64,000 bases of DNA from Fibrobacterota bacterium (GCA_029557215.1 JAKPQQ010000215.1:1-64000), one strand, 5' to 3'. Positions 7,446-17,171 are shown, counted from the stretch's first letter. Notes: generated by a model not told the origin, from the sequence alone. Numbers and translations are program-made.

Positions 7446-9542
7446 TCACGGCAGCACCGCCAGCGTCGCCGTCCCGCCGGGGACCGATCGGAGCAGGACG
7501 GTTCCCTGGATGGACGCGGGGATCGCGAAATTCCCTTGGCCGGGAAGCGACGCGAGGCGGCGTCCGGACAGGTCCGACACGTGGACCGCCGCGGCCGGGA
7601 CCGGGCCTTGGACACGAACCATCCTCCCCAGAACAGAAATCGTCCAGCCGGAGGGAGCGGTCGCCGCGCCTCCGATCGCCGCGTTCTCGGTCTCGCGGAA
7701 CGTCCAGCGCTGGTTCTTGGTGTCCCAGTTGCGGTACTGCATCACCTTCGCGTCGTCGGCCGTGCCGGTCGCGCCGCCGTCCACGTCCAGCGATTTGCCG
7801 GAGCAGCCGTTGACGATCTGGTGGTTGCCCGTGCCGTCGTCGACCACCTGCCAGCGCGTGCCCGCGCCCGTGTCGGACACCAGCGCCAGCGGAGCCCCGT
7901 CCAACAGCGAATCGGAAGCCACCGCCAGACGTTTTCCGTCCTGCTCGAACGCCCACCAGCCCGATCCCAGGGACCTGGCCTTCCAGATCTGGACGCCTGC
8001 GCGAGGGGCGACGGCCCGCTGCACCATGCCCGAGGCCGTGGTGGTCAGCGCCTTGCCGCTGTGGGCGGCCCGCAGGACGTAGGACGTTCCGTGCACCAGC
8101 GGCGCCACGGGAACGATCTCCCATTCCTGGTGGTCGCCCCACGTGTAGGCCCCCAACGCGAGCTTGGCGTGTTCGGCGCCCGACGCCCCCGCGACTTCGG
8201 CCACCTTGCCAAGGGTGTTGGCGGCCACCAGACGCCACCACGGACCCTCGGAGCGCACGAGGTGCCATTTCTGGTTCCACTTGTCGGAGGCCGCGTACTG
8301 CAGGATGCCCGCTCCCACCTCCCGGGATTCGTCCGAGACGTCCATGCGCATCCCCGAGTGGACGGAAGCGAACCGGTATTCCGAATTTCCCAGGTTCTCC
8401 AGCTTCCAGCGCTGCGACGGTGTGCCGGAATCCGTCACGATCTCCAGCCGGGCCGCCGATGTCTTGTTGGGGACCGCGAGCACCTTGCCCGTGGCGCGGG
8501 AGCGGATCTTGTAGACGCCGCTCTGGAACCAGGGTTCGCCGCGGATCCAACCCGAATCGAGTCCCGGATACCACCGGTCCATCCAAGCAACCGACAGCGC
8601 CCCCCCCGACACGACCGCGGGGAGCATGACCATGCGCGAAAGCGAAAAGTCCCTCACCGACCAGCGATCGCCCATGTAGACGAAATTGCGCCCATCGTTT
8701 CCCGGCAAGGCGAACGCCCATCCCACCTGCGATTCGTAGGTGTGGGTGCCCGACACCGCGAGTCCCTTGCCACTGGACCACGGTCCCGCCAGCGACTTGG
8801 CCGTGAAGTAGCGATTGTCGTTGAAGTCCCAACCGGTGCACCACGACATCATCCAGTAGTAGGTGCCCGCCGATTTCACGATCGCGTGGCCTTCGCACTC
8901 CATGTCGTTGGACGCCGACCCGCGGTAGACTTCCTCCACGATCTTGGTGTAGGTGTCGTCGAGCTCGAACAGGCTGACGTTCTGGTTGCCTTTGGTGGTG
9001 CAGATCAGGTAGGCCTTGCCGTCGTCGTCCTGATAGACATTGAGGTCGCGGCTGTCGATGTCCATGGGGCGGTAGTGGCCCTGGAACTTGAAGTCGCCGT
9101 CGATCCTGTCGGAAGTGGCCAAGGCGACCTCGGCCACGCTGTAGGCGTTCCATCCCTCGTAGTGCATCCAGATCACGAACTGGCCGGTCTTCTTGTTGTG
9201 GAGGATCTTGGCGCGTTCAACAACCGCGTCCTTGTCCAGGGCGGGATCCGAATCGCGCCGCAGGATCTGCTTGACCCAGGTCCAGTGGACAAGATCCGTC
9301 GAGACGTAGAGATTGATCCCGTGGAAGGCATGGTTGTCGCGGGAACGGTCGATCCCCCACATGTACCACTTCCCGTCCACCTGGATGATCCCGCCTTCGG
9401 TGGCCGACACGACCTTGCCCCGGTCGTCCAGCCAATCGCCACCGGGCACCACGGGCTCGCGGCAGACGGCCCAGGAGGACACCGCGGCGCACATCAACGA
9501 CAAGACCGCGCGACGGGCGCGACCGGATTGGGCGATCATCAT
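7446..9542 (-). CDS. Secreted GH43-family glycosidase with two ricin-type trefoils
   Basis: 698 residues. An N-terminal signal segment (about 1-26) is followed by a five-bladed GH43-like domain (about 30-330): GGIIQVDGKWYMWGI near the start and MECEGHAIVKSAGTYYWMMS, carrying the likely general acid Glu. The overall look is that of the galactan-active GH43 subfamilies rather than xylosidases. Two beta-trefoil lectin domains with QRW/QKW/QEW repeats follow (about 335-470 and 475-625). The C-terminal ~65 residues carry VSDLSGRRL and end LAVLP, like the sorting tails of Bacteroidota and Fibrobacterota secreted proteins. The start is supported by GGAG seven bases upstream of ATG. Activity on an arabinogalactan-type side chain is an inference. 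Confidence 0.82.
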   Translation of the reverse strand: MMIAQSGRARRAVLSLMCAAVSSWAVCREPVVPGGDWLDDRGKVVSATEGGIIQVDGKWYMWGIDRSRDNHAFHGINLYVSTDLVHWTWVKQILRRDSDPALDKDAVVERAKILHNKKTGQFVIWMHYEGWNAYSVAEVALATSDRIDGDFKFQGHYRPMDIDSRDLNVYQDDDGKAYLICTTKGNQNVSLFELDDTYTKIVEEVYRGSASNDMECEGHAIVKSAGTYYWMMSWCTGWDFNDNRYFTAKSLAGPWSSGKGLAVSGTHTYESQVGWAFALPGNDGRNFVYMGDRWSVRDFSLSRMVMLPAVVSGGALSVAWMDRWYPGLDSGWIRGEPWFQSGVYKIRSRATGKVLAVPNKTSAARLEIVTDSGTPSQRWKLENLGNSEYRFASVHSGMRMDVSDESREVGAGILQYAASDKWNQKWHLVRSEGPWWRLVAANTLGKVAEVAGASGAEHAKLALGAYTWGDHQEWEIVPVAPLVHGTSYVLRAAHSGKALTTTASGMVQRAVAPRAGVQIWKARSLGSGWWAFEQDGKRLAVASDSLLDGAPLALVSDTGAGTRWQVVDDGTGNHQIVNGCSGKSLDVDGGATGTADDAKVMQYRNWDTKNQRWTFRETENAAIGGAATAPSGWTISVLGRMVRVQGPVPAAAVHVSDLSGRRLASLPGQGNFAIPASIQGTVLLRSVPGGTATLAVLP

Positions 9543-9651
9543 GGAAGGACTCCGAGTCTGCAGGATTCCCGCAATCTAGCCCGGTGCCCCGCGACCCGCA
9601 CCCGATTGGACCACGAAAGCGTTGACAACCGAGTCTCCGAACCTCGGGCGA

Positions 9652-10047
9652 TCAGTCGGCCAATCTTTGCACGAGCCCTTCTGGAATCCTGGGGCGGCCG
9701 CGCGCGTCCAGGACCGTGGTCACGAACCTGGCCTGGAGCATCGCGACGCCGTCGTCGCGGACGATCTCCTGCTGGAAGACCATGCGGATCTTGCCTTCCA
9801 TGGAGCAGCGCACGGTCACGAAGAACCCGTCGCCGGGACGCAGAGGCTTGCGGTAGTCCAGTTCGGCCCGCACCACCACCGGGAATTCGCCCCGCTGGGC
9901 CATGGCCGCGAAATCGACTCCGCGGGACAGGAGAAATTCGTGGCGGGCGTGCTCCAGGTAGTTCTGGTAGACGGCGTTGTTGACCAGCCCCTGCAGGTCG
10001 CACTCGTAATCGCGCACCTTGAGCTGGATTCGAAAGAGTTCGGACAT
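9652..10047 (-). CDS. 4HBT-fold acyl-CoA thioesterase (FadM/YbgC-like)
   Basis: 131 residues, the usual length for a single hotdog domain. The segment VRDYECDLQGLVNNAVYQNY matches the conserved active-site stretch of FadM/YbgC thioesterases, and DYRKPLRPGD is the following strand. The likely role is hydrolysis of an acyl-CoA. The start MSELF was chosen because the family motif begins a few residues later; a longer reading frame upstream overlaps the divergent kinase gene and is rejected. Confidence 0.85.
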   Translation of the reverse strand: MSELFRIQLKVRDYECDLQGLVNNAVYQNYLEHARHEFLLSRGVDFAAMAQRGEFPVVVRAELDYRKPLRPGDGFFVTVRCSMEGKIRMVFQQEIVRDDGVAMLQARFVTTVLDARGRPRIPEGLVQRLAD

Positions 10048-10129
10048 GGCGCGCCAAGTTAGGCAATCGCGCCGGAACATGGAAACCGCCCGCGTCGCCA
10101 CGGTAGCGGATATGGTAGAATCGGCCCAC

Positions 10130-12349
10130 ATGCCCAACCAGCTCCCGAGTCGTCTCGCGAGGACCTCCGACCCGCTCGTGGGCGTGATCCTCGATTGCGT
10201 CCGAGCCCTGCTCCCGGTGGAAAACCTGGATGTGCTCCTGCGCACCGGCGTGGAGCTCGCGAGGACCCGCCTGGGCGCCGAACGCTGCGCCCTGTGGCTG
10301 CTGGATTTCGACAAGACCACGCTCCGAGGCACCTGGGGAACCGATCTGCAAGGCGGCACGACCGACGAACACGACCTGCGATGTCCGGTCGGATCGCTGG
10401 AAGAAGAAATCGGATGCGCCTTCCAGGCGATGGAAGGCTGGCACCTGAAGCGCGACGAACGCCGCTACAGCTGGCAGAACGGCCGCCTTGTGGAAGAAGG
10501 CACGGGCTGGAACACGGTGATCCCGATTCCCGGGCTGGATGGCAACGTGGGCTGCTTTTTCCTGGACGCGGCGATCAGCGAAGCCCCGCTGGACCCGCGC
10601 TTCCAGGACATGATGGCGCTCTACTGCGCCCTGCTCGGACAACTGGCGGGCCGCCGACTGGCCGAAGAACGCGAAAACGTCCTGTCCAGAGGACTGGAAT
10701 CCGTCCTCGCCGCCGCCGACGAGCTGTTGGCCTACGACGATCTGGAACGCCTGCACCGGCGGATCGTGGAGCTTTCCCGCGAACGGCTCGGAGTGGCGCG
10801 AGCGGGACTGTTCGTATCCACCGAAGGCTCCGAAACCAGGTTCCAAGGCACCTGGGGAACCGATTGGGACGGCCGCACCACCGACGAGCACAAGGGAGCC
10901 TTCGATTTCCAGGAAGGCAGGCGCTTCGAGGAGCACGGAACGGTGGTCGTCAGCAATCCCCGTTGGAGCGCCTTCCAGCCATTCCCCATGTCGTGGTTCG
11001 AGCCCGACGGCACCCGGGTCGACGTCGCCGACGGCTGGAACGCCGCCATCCGCCTCAAGGTGGGCGAGCGCACGCTCGGGATCCTGTTCGTGGATCCCGG
11101 CCGCACCCGCGAACCGTTGGACCCGCGCAAGATGGACCTGCTGGCGACCTACTGCGCGCTGGCCGCGAGGATCCTGGAGCGCAGGCAGGCGCAGGACGAA
11201 ATCCGTCGCGCCAACGAACAGCGGCTGGATTCCCTGGGCGTCCTGGCCGGCGGACTGGCCCACGACTTCAACAACCTCCTGGCGGCGATCCTGGGGAGCG
11301 TGGAACTGCTCATCGAGCTCCCGCGGCTGGATTCCGACCTGGCCCGCAACCGGCTCGCCGACGCCCGGGACGCCTGCCTGCGGGGCAAGGCGCTGGCCGG
11401 ACAACTTCTGACCTTTTCCAGGGGCGGGGCGCCGGTCAGGCATCCCATCGACACCCTGCCGTTCGTCGAGGAGGCGATCCGATCGTCGGTGGGAGCGCAT
11501 CCGCTGCGCTGGAGCGTCCAGTATCGCGAACCTCCCTGGAACCTGCTGGCCGACGAGGCCCAGATGGGACAGGTGTTCCAGAATCTGACCGTCAACGCCT
11601 GCCATTGGCAGCCGCACGGCGGAAGCCTGTGGATCGGCATCGAAAACGTGCGGATCGAGGATGGGGATCCGCAGGTCCCGGCCGGGACCTACCTGCGGAT
11701 CGACGTGCAGGACGCCGGCCCCGGAATCCCCGAACAGCTGCGGGGCCGGGTGTTCGATCCCTATTTCACGACCCGCTCGGGAGGGACCGGCCTCGGGCTG
11801 GCCACATGCCACTCGATCGTGGCGCGCCACGGCGGGCGCATCGAATGCCTGCCTTCGTCTCAGGGCGCGTTGTTCCGGTTGCTCCTGCCGGCGACCCAGG
11901 CGGCTCCGGCGAAGCACCCCCGGCGTCCCGACCGGGCCGTCGACCTCGCGGGCGCGCGGATCCTGGTCATGGACGACGAACCGGTGCTGCGCAACATGCT
12001 CCGCGACATGCTCGAATTCCACGGCGCCAAGACGATCCTGGTGGAAGACGGCACCCAGGCAGAGCAGGCCTGGGAAGACGGAATCCGGCAAGGCGCGCCG
12101 TTCCACGCCGGAATCCTGGATCTGGTGGTCGATCAAGGCCTGGGCGGGCTCGAAGCCGCCCGAAGGATCCGATCCATGGACCCGAACGCGCGACTCCTGG
12201 TCTGCAGCGGATATTCCAACGATCCCCTTTTTTCCGATCCCGACGCCTACGGATTCTGCGGAACCATCCAAAAACCGTTCCGTCTGTCCGAATTGCTGGA
12301 TTCCGTCGCGAAATCGATTGCGGGAACGCGGCACGGCGATCATTCTTAA
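10130..12349 (+). CDS. Hybrid sensor histidine kinase, GAF-GAF-HisKA-HATPase-REC
   Basis: About 739 residues, no membrane segments, so a cytoplasmic sensor. Two GAF domains (about 10-185 and 200-345) carry the same signature GTWGTD, a few residues, then TTDEH, showing they arose by tandem duplication. The kinase core has GLAHDFNN with phospho-acceptor His378, an N box (NLTVNACHW), DAGPGIPE, and GTGLGLA. The C-terminal receiver has ILVMDDEP and phospho-acceptor Asp664. The stop codon overlaps the start of a single-domain response regulator, so the two are translationally coupled. The signal is unknown. An upstream in-frame ATG at 10112 is a possible alternative start. Confidence 0.88.
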   Translation: MPNQLPSRLARTSDPLVGVILDCVRALLPVENLDVLLRTGVELARTRLGAERCALWLLDFDKTTLRGTWGTDLQGGTTDEHDLRCPVGSLEEEIGCAFQAMEGWHLKRDERRYSWQNGRLVEEGTGWNTVIPIPGLDGNVGCFFLDAAISEAPLDPRFQDMMALYCALLGQLAGRRLAEERENVLSRGLESVLAAADELLAYDDLERLHRRIVELSRERLGVARAGLFVSTEGSETRFQGTWGTDWDGRTTDEHKGAFDFQEGRRFEEHGTVVVSNPRWSAFQPFPMSWFEPDGTRVDVADGWNAAIRLKVGERTLGILFVDPGRTREPLDPRKMDLLATYCALAARILERRQAQDEIRRANEQRLDSLGVLAGGLAHDFNNLLAAILGSVELLIELPRLDSDLARNRLADARDACLRGKALAGQLLTFSRGGAPVRHPIDTLPFVEEAIRSSVGAHPLRWSVQYREPPWNLLADEAQMGQVFQNLTVNACHWQPHGGSLWIGIENVRIEDGDPQVPAGTYLRIDVQDAGPGIPEQLRGRVFDPYFTTRSGGTGLGLATCHSIVARHGGRIECLPSSQGALFRLLLPATQAAPAKHPRRPDRAVDLAGARILVMDDEPVLRNMLRDMLEFHGAKTILVEDGTQAEQAWEDGIRQGAPFHAGILDLVVDQGLGGLEAARRIRSMDPNARLLVCSGYSNDPLFSDPDAYGFCGTIQKPFRLSELLDSVAKSIAGTRHGDHS

Positions 12350-12759
12350 TGGGAATGGATTCCGTCCCAATCCGCATCGAAGCCAGGATCCTGGTGGTCG
12401 ACGACGAAAACCTGGTGCAGCAATTCCTCCGGGAGATCCTGGAACGCTCCGGGGCACGCGTCCATGTCGCGGATTCGGGTTCGGAAGCCTTCCGGCTTCT
12501 GGACGTCGCGCACGCGCATGGCCGCCCCTACGAGATCGTCATCACCGATCTCACGCTGGGCGACGGCCCCGACGGAATCGGGGTCGCCAAACGGGCCCGC
12601 GACCGGTTCGCCGCCACCCGGGTGGTCGCCTGCACCGGCCACTGCGAAGACAGGATCTTTTCCGCGCCCGGCGATTTCGGGTTCGACGGCTGCATCGCCA
12701 AGCCGTTCCTGCTCCAGGACATCGTCGAACTGGTGGGAGCGCTCTCGAAACCCCGCTGA
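12349..12759 (+). CDS. Single-domain response regulator
   Basis: 136 residues forming one receiver domain. The acidic pair is Asp18/Asp19, the phosphorylation site Asp67 (in ITDLTL), and the conserved Lys sits in AKPF. No output domain. The start ATG shares its A with the TAA stop of the kinase, so it is translated by coupling. It probably acts as a phosphate sink or docks onto another protein. Confidence 0.88.
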   Translation: MGMDSVPIRIEARILVVDDENLVQQFLREILERSGARVHVADSGSEAFRLLDVAHAHGRPYEIVITDLTLGDGPDGIGVAKRARDRFAATRVVACTGHCEDRIFSAPGDFGFDGCIAKPFLLQDIVELVGALSKPR

Positions 12760-12841
12760 AGGGGACCGACGCGCGCCACGGAAGCGAGGGGCTTGATTCC
12801 AGGAATCGCGAATGCGAGAATCCGAGTTCAGGAGACAAGCA

Positions 12842-14275
12842 ATGACCCCACTCAACCGCCCTTGGATCCCGAGACTTCTGGCGATCGCCGCCATGGTCGT
12901 CGTCGGCGCCTGCAACATCTTCAATCCTTCCGGAACCGGAGACGACAAGGACACCACGGCCGACGATTTTATCCAGTCCGGCCAGGAAGCCCTTCGCGAA
13001 CTCCGCTTCCAGGACGCGTTCAACGCGTTTTCCACCGCGCTGGCGCTGGATTCCAACAAGTCGCTGGCCTGGCACGGACTGGCCAAGGCCACGCTGGGCA
13101 AGGACAGTTTCGACATCGCCTCCCTGGTGGACATCGCCGACACCATCGGCAATCTCGGCGACAACGAAAAGCTGGACTTCCTGCTTTCGCTGGGCGACAC
13201 CGGCATCACCAGGATCTACCGCCCGCTCATGCGCGTGGCGTCCATCTACGACAGATTCCGGGTGCGCGACTCGCTCGGCAGGACCGACAAGGTGTTCGGG
13301 ACCCGGCTGATCCTCACCGAACTGTCGACGCTGGTGAACAACCGCTCGTACTTCCTGCTCATCGACGCCAACCGCGACACCATCGTGCAAAGGGGCGAGA
13401 TGGCCGGCCTCAAGATGATGTCGATCGCCTCCGGCGGACTGGAGATCAGCGCGGAAAAACTCGTGGAGCAGGGCGGCCTGGACAGCACCACCGGCGCGCT
13501 GCCCGATTCCACCCGCGACAACATCAACGGCATCCTGATGAACGTCACGACGATCACCCAGGACACCAACATGCTGAACCAGCTGCTGGCGGGCGCGAGC
13601 GGCGGCGAAGACGGATCGCTCACCGGCGGTTCGGAGGCCACGGAAGAACTCAACAAGGAAGCCAAGAGCTTCATCCAGAAGCTGGGATCGTCCACGAGCT
13701 TCTTCCTGATCAACGACACGCTGGACAACGACGGCGACGGATGCCCCAACGAGGAGATGTTCGGCGACGGCCTCGACAACGACGGCGACGGACTCAAGGA
13801 CGAGGACGGCCGCATCGGCATCCGCAAGATCTACACGCCGACTCCCGATTCGCTGGGGATGCTCACGCCTCCAGACAGTTTCCGTCACAACGCGATGAAG
13901 GCTTCGGGGTCGGAGATGCGGGTGATCCGGCTTTCGCAGGCCCGACCGCCGGAATTCGCCCAGTACTTCGACGAGAAGCTGGCGCTGACCTACCACGACG
14001 CCACCGGCCGGACCAAGCTGTTCAAGGACCTGCGGTGGGTCTCGATCTCCGACTCGAGCGCGGGCGTGCGCAACGACACGATCTGGACGCGGGTCCTGGC
14101 CCAGGAAGAAACCACGCCCCAGGCGTACAAGTCGCTGGACGGGAACAAGAAGGAAGAGATCAAGATCCTCGCGATCGTGGAGATCCGCAAGAAGGTCCTC
14201 GCCGAATCCGACGTCAAGAAGCGGATCGATCTGGGCAAGAAGACCGTGGGAGGGTGCTGGGACCATGCTCAATAA
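12842..14275 (+). CDS. Lipoprotein with TPR-like start and calcium-type DNDGDG repeats
   Basis: 477 residues. It starts with a lipoprotein signal ending VVVGAC, so it is probably attached to a membrane. The next ~100 residues look like a TPR hairpin. Around residues 297-325 there are tandem LDNDGDG and DGLDNDGDGLKDEDG motifs, as in thrombospondin type 3 or EF-hand-like calcium-binding repeats. The remainder is unrecognised. The start has an AGGAG site nine bases upstream. It overlaps the following outer-membrane barrel gene by 11 bp, which suggests the two products work together in the envelope. Confidence 0.7.
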   Translation: MTPLNRPWIPRLLAIAAMVVVGACNIFNPSGTGDDKDTTADDFIQSGQEALRELRFQDAFNAFSTALALDSNKSLAWHGLAKATLGKDSFDIASLVDIADTIGNLGDNEKLDFLLSLGDTGITRIYRPLMRVASIYDRFRVRDSLGRTDKVFGTRLILTELSTLVNNRSYFLLIDANRDTIVQRGEMAGLKMMSIASGGLEISAEKLVEQGGLDSTTGALPDSTRDNINGILMNVTTITQDTNMLNQLLAGASGGEDGSLTGGSEATEELNKEAKSFIQKLGSSTSFFLINDTLDNDGDGCPNEEMFGDGLDNDGDGLKDEDGRIGIRKIYTPTPDSLGMLTPPDSFRHNAMKASGSEMRVIRLSQARPPEFAQYFDEKLALTYHDATGRTKLFKDLRWVSISDSSAGVRNDTIWTRVLAQEETTPQAYKSLDGNKKEEIKILAIVEIRKKVLAESDVKKRIDLGKKTVGGCWDHAQ

Positions 14276-15461
14276 CGACAATCTTCCGACACGAACAGTC
14301 CTCTTCGCTCTCGTGCTCGCCACGGCGAGCATGGCGGGCCCCCTCAACCGGTCGTGGCGCTCGCTGGGCATGGGCGACGCCGGCGTGGCGATCTCCGACG
14401 ACGCCGAGGCGGTGCACCGCAATCCCGCGGGCCTCTCGCAGCTGGGGTTCAAGGGGTCGTGCGCTCCCCTGGACAACCTGGGCTACAAGCGCAACGCGGT
14501 CGACGCCTGGATCGTGGGCGTGGGATTCGACGTGGATCCCGAACTGGCCATGAAGCTCTACCGGTTCTACGACCGGTACGACTCGTCGTTTTCCGCCGCG
14601 GAGGACGACCCCAAGGGCCTGTTGAAGAACAAGCAGCTGTTCGACGACATCTACGAGTTCGACCGGCTTCCGATTCCTGTCAACACCTCGATCGACATGG
14701 GCGGCGCCATCCGCAACTACGGCGGCGCGCTGTGGACCGACAACGAGATCAGCCTCCAGATCGACCGGGGCGCCCTCACCCCCAAGGCGGGGATCCGCCT
14801 CGGTTCGACCATCGCCGCCGAAGCCGCCACGTCGCGTTCGTTCATCGACGACCGGTTGAACCTGGGGTTCGGCTACCGGATCGTGGCCCGCACCGACGAA
14901 TTCCGGGAATACGACATCACCGAGCTGCAGACCGAAGGCGAAAAGGGAGCCACCCGGATGCTGCTCAAGTCGTTGTCCAACATCCGTCGCTCCGAAGACT
15001 GGGGACACGGCCTGGATTTCGGGGTGATCTGGTTCCAGACCCCGGGGCTGCGCTACGGCGGCGCGATCCAGAACGTGGGCATGAAGTTCTACGGGAAGTT
15101 CGTCACGCCCGATCTTTCGGCAGGCGTGGCGTGGGCGCCGCGTCCGTTCCAGCGCAACGACAAGTGGAGCCGCAAGATCAACTTCGCGATGTCGGCCACC
15201 GAACTGCTGGAAGACACCCTTGGCTACAAGCCGTTGTCCAAGCTCAACGTGGGAGCGGAATGGGAGCAGACCGTGATCCCGCACACGATCGTGGGACGGA
15301 TTTCGGTGGGCCTGAAGGGCGGCTACCCCACCGCGGGCGTTTCGGGCATGCTCCTGCATTTCCTCAAAGGCGAATTCCTGACCTACGCGGAAGAAGGCGG
15401 CAAGTTCACCGGCGACGAGGAAAACCGCTACTACATGGTCCGGCTGGGCATCGGGTTGTGA
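14265..15461 (+). CDS. Outer-membrane beta-barrel protein, PorV/UPF0164-like
   Basis: 398 residues with a signal peptide ending near MAGP. The segment SLGMGDAGVAISDDAEAVHRNPAGL is the classic opening of PorV, TraF-like and FadL-like outer-membrane barrels. The rest alternates hydrophobic and polar residues as in beta strands. PorV itself shuttles cargo in type IX secretion; whether this protein does so is not shown. It overlaps the upstream lipoprotein gene by 11 bp, a strong hint of coupled translation. Confidence 0.72.
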   Translation: MLNNDNLPTRTVLFALVLATASMAGPLNRSWRSLGMGDAGVAISDDAEAVHRNPAGLSQLGFKGSCAPLDNLGYKRNAVDAWIVGVGFDVDPELAMKLYRFYDRYDSSFSAAEDDPKGLLKNKQLFDDIYEFDRLPIPVNTSIDMGGAIRNYGGALWTDNEISLQIDRGALTPKAGIRLGSTIAAEAATSRSFIDDRLNLGFGYRIVARTDEFREYDITELQTEGEKGATRMLLKSLSNIRRSEDWGHGLDFGVIWFQTPGLRYGGAIQNVGMKFYGKFVTPDLSAGVAWAPRPFQRNDKWSRKINFAMSATELLEDTLGYKPLSKLNVGAEWEQTVIPHTIVGRISVGLKGGYPTAGVSGMLLHFLKGEFLTYAEEGGKFTGDEENRYYMVRLGIGL

Positions 15462-15628
15462 GTTCGCCCGATCCCCGCAAGGCTCCCGCGGCGCGGCCGT
15501 CGGCCGAAGTTTCGCAAGACCTGCTCAAGCAATGGCTTTCCCAGGGATCGCAGGCGCCCAAGCCCGACTCGGCTACGTCCTCGGGACGGCCCGGTCCGCA
15601 AGACGCAATCCGTCCGCCGCGGAAGTGA
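15458..15628 (+). CDS. Possible small protein, 56 residues, GTG start
   Basis: A GTG overlapping the stop of the barrel gene (GTGA) opens a 56-residue frame rich in Pro, Ala, Ser and Lys. Its last 56 bases run into the 3' end of the convergent FAD dehydrogenase gene. I recognise nothing in it; the overlap pattern is the only support. Confidence 0.3.
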   Translation: MSSPDPRKAPAARPSAEVSQDLLKQWLSQGSQAPKPDSATSSGRPGPQDAIRPPRK

Positions 15629-17171
15629 CGATCCCGCCCGACCACCCGGCGCCTTCCCCCAGCGCGTAGAGCCCCTCGATCCCCGGCACGGCGAGCGTGG
15701 TCGCCTCGCGCGGAACGCGAAGCGGAGAACTCGTGCGGGTTTCCGGCGCGATCATGAGGCCGTGGCGGATGAACCCGGGGATCTTGCGGTCGAAATCCAC
15801 CAGCGCCTTGGCCAGCTCGCTGGAAACGAACTCCGGAAGCAACGTGGCGAGATCGCTGGGAGCCAACCCGCGGGCGTAGCTGGATTCGGGCAGATCCTGT
15901 CCGACCTTGCCTTCCAGGAAATCCGACGCCCGCTGGGCCGGAGCCCGGAAGCCGCCGCCTCCCAACGCGTAGGCGTCGCGCTCCAGCTTGCGCTGGAAGT
16001 TCACCCCGGTCCACACGTCGTCGGCGACGCCGTTGCCTGCGGCCCACGCAGCCAGCTCCTGCCGGTGCACCGGCACCACGAACCCGGAATTGGCCCACCT
16101 GCCGGCGCGGGCCCTGAAGCTCATGCCGTTGGTCGCCAGCTCGCGGGAATCGGTGGTGGTGGGCAGCACTTCGCCGCCCGGGCACATGCAGAACGAGTGC
16201 GCGCCCGGCCCGTCCGGCGTCCTGCACGAAAGGAAGTATTCGGCCGCGCCCAGGAGGTCCGTGTCGGCCTTGGGGCCGTACTGGCGGCGGTCGATCATCT
16301 CCTGGGGGTGTTCGATCCGCACCCCCACCGCGAAGTCCTTGGCCTCGAACCCCACGCCGCGCGCGGCGAGCATCTCCAGGGTGTCGCGGGCCGAATGCCC
16401 GATCGCCAGCACCAGCGCCTCGACGGATTCCGTCTTGCCGGAAAACGTCGCGGACGCGACCTTCCCGGAACGGACCTCGAAATCCTCCAGCCGCGACAGG
16501 AAGCGGAATTCGCCGCCCAGGGATTCGAACCGCTTGCGCAGGCCCGCCACCAGCACGCGCATGCGGTCGGTGCCCAGGTGGGGCTTGGCGCGCCACTGGA
16601 TGGAAGGATCCTCGCCCACGTCCACCCACTGCTTGAGCGCGGCCTGCACCAGGCGGTTGCGGGTGCGCGTGGTGAGCTTGCCGTCGGTGAACGTGCCGGC
16701 GCCGCCTTCGCCGAACAGGAAGTTGGTCTCGGGGTCCAGGTCGGCTCCCTTGATGAACCGCCGGGCCGCGAGACTGCGGGTGGCGAGGTCGGCGCCGCGC
16801 TCGTGCAGCACCACGCGGTAGCCCTTTTCCGCCAACGCGATCGCGCAGGCGATGCCGCAGGGTCCCGAACCCACCACGTGCACGCGCTCGGGCAGCGCCA
16901 GGCTCCCGATCAACAGGTCGTCGGGTTCGGGCTTGGGTTCGCCCAGCGGCTCCAGCATGTGGCGATGGAAGGGGCGATCGGTGACCAGCTCCAGGGTGAA
17001 GCGCTTGACCGGCTTGGACTTGCGGGCATCCACGCTCTCGCGCGTGATGGTTGCCTGCACCAGGGCCCTCGGGTCGATCCGCCAATCGCGCAGGGCCTTT
17101 TCCACGGGGTCGGACGTGTCGCGCGGATCCATGGCCAGCCCGTGCAGGCGGTAGCGGAAGGTCTTCTTCAA
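15573..17171 (-). CDS. FAD-dependent dehydrogenase (COG2509 type)
   Basis: 532 residues. A ~90-residue N-terminal domain beginning KKTFRYRL precedes the FAD-binding Rossmann motif VGSGPCGIACAIAL and the GGAGTFTDGKL loop. FCMCPGGEV and GEGAGWSGGI near the C-terminus are typical of this conserved dehydrogenase family, whose substrate is unknown. The start is a TTG that overlaps the TGA of the HAD gene (TTGA); an ATG 13 codons on would cut the conserved N-terminal strand. It is part of a minus-strand run with the HAD gene. Confidence 0.8.
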   Translation of the reverse strand: MKKTFRYRLHGLAMDPRDTSDPVEKALRDWRIDPRALVQATITRESVDARKSKPVKRFTLELVTDRPFHRHMLEPLGEPKPEPDDLLIGSLALPERVHVVGSGPCGIACAIALAEKGYRVVLHERGADLATRSLAARRFIKGADLDPETNFLFGEGGAGTFTDGKLTTRTRNRLVQAALKQWVDVGEDPSIQWRAKPHLGTDRMRVLVAGLRKRFESLGGEFRFLSRLEDFEVRSGKVASATFSGKTESVEALVLAIGHSARDTLEMLAARGVGFEAKDFAVGVRIEHPQEMIDRRQYGPKADTDLLGAAEYFLSCRTPDGPGAHSFCMCPGGEVLPTTTDSRELATNGMSFRARAGRWANSGFVVPVHRQELAAWAAGNGVADDVWTGVNFQRKLERDAYALGGGGFRAPAQRASDFLEGKVGQDLPESSYARGLAPSDLATLLPEFVSSELAKALVDFDRKIPGFIRHGLMIAPETRTSSPLRVPREATTLAVPGIEGLYALGEGAGWSGGIVTSAADGLRLADRAVPRT

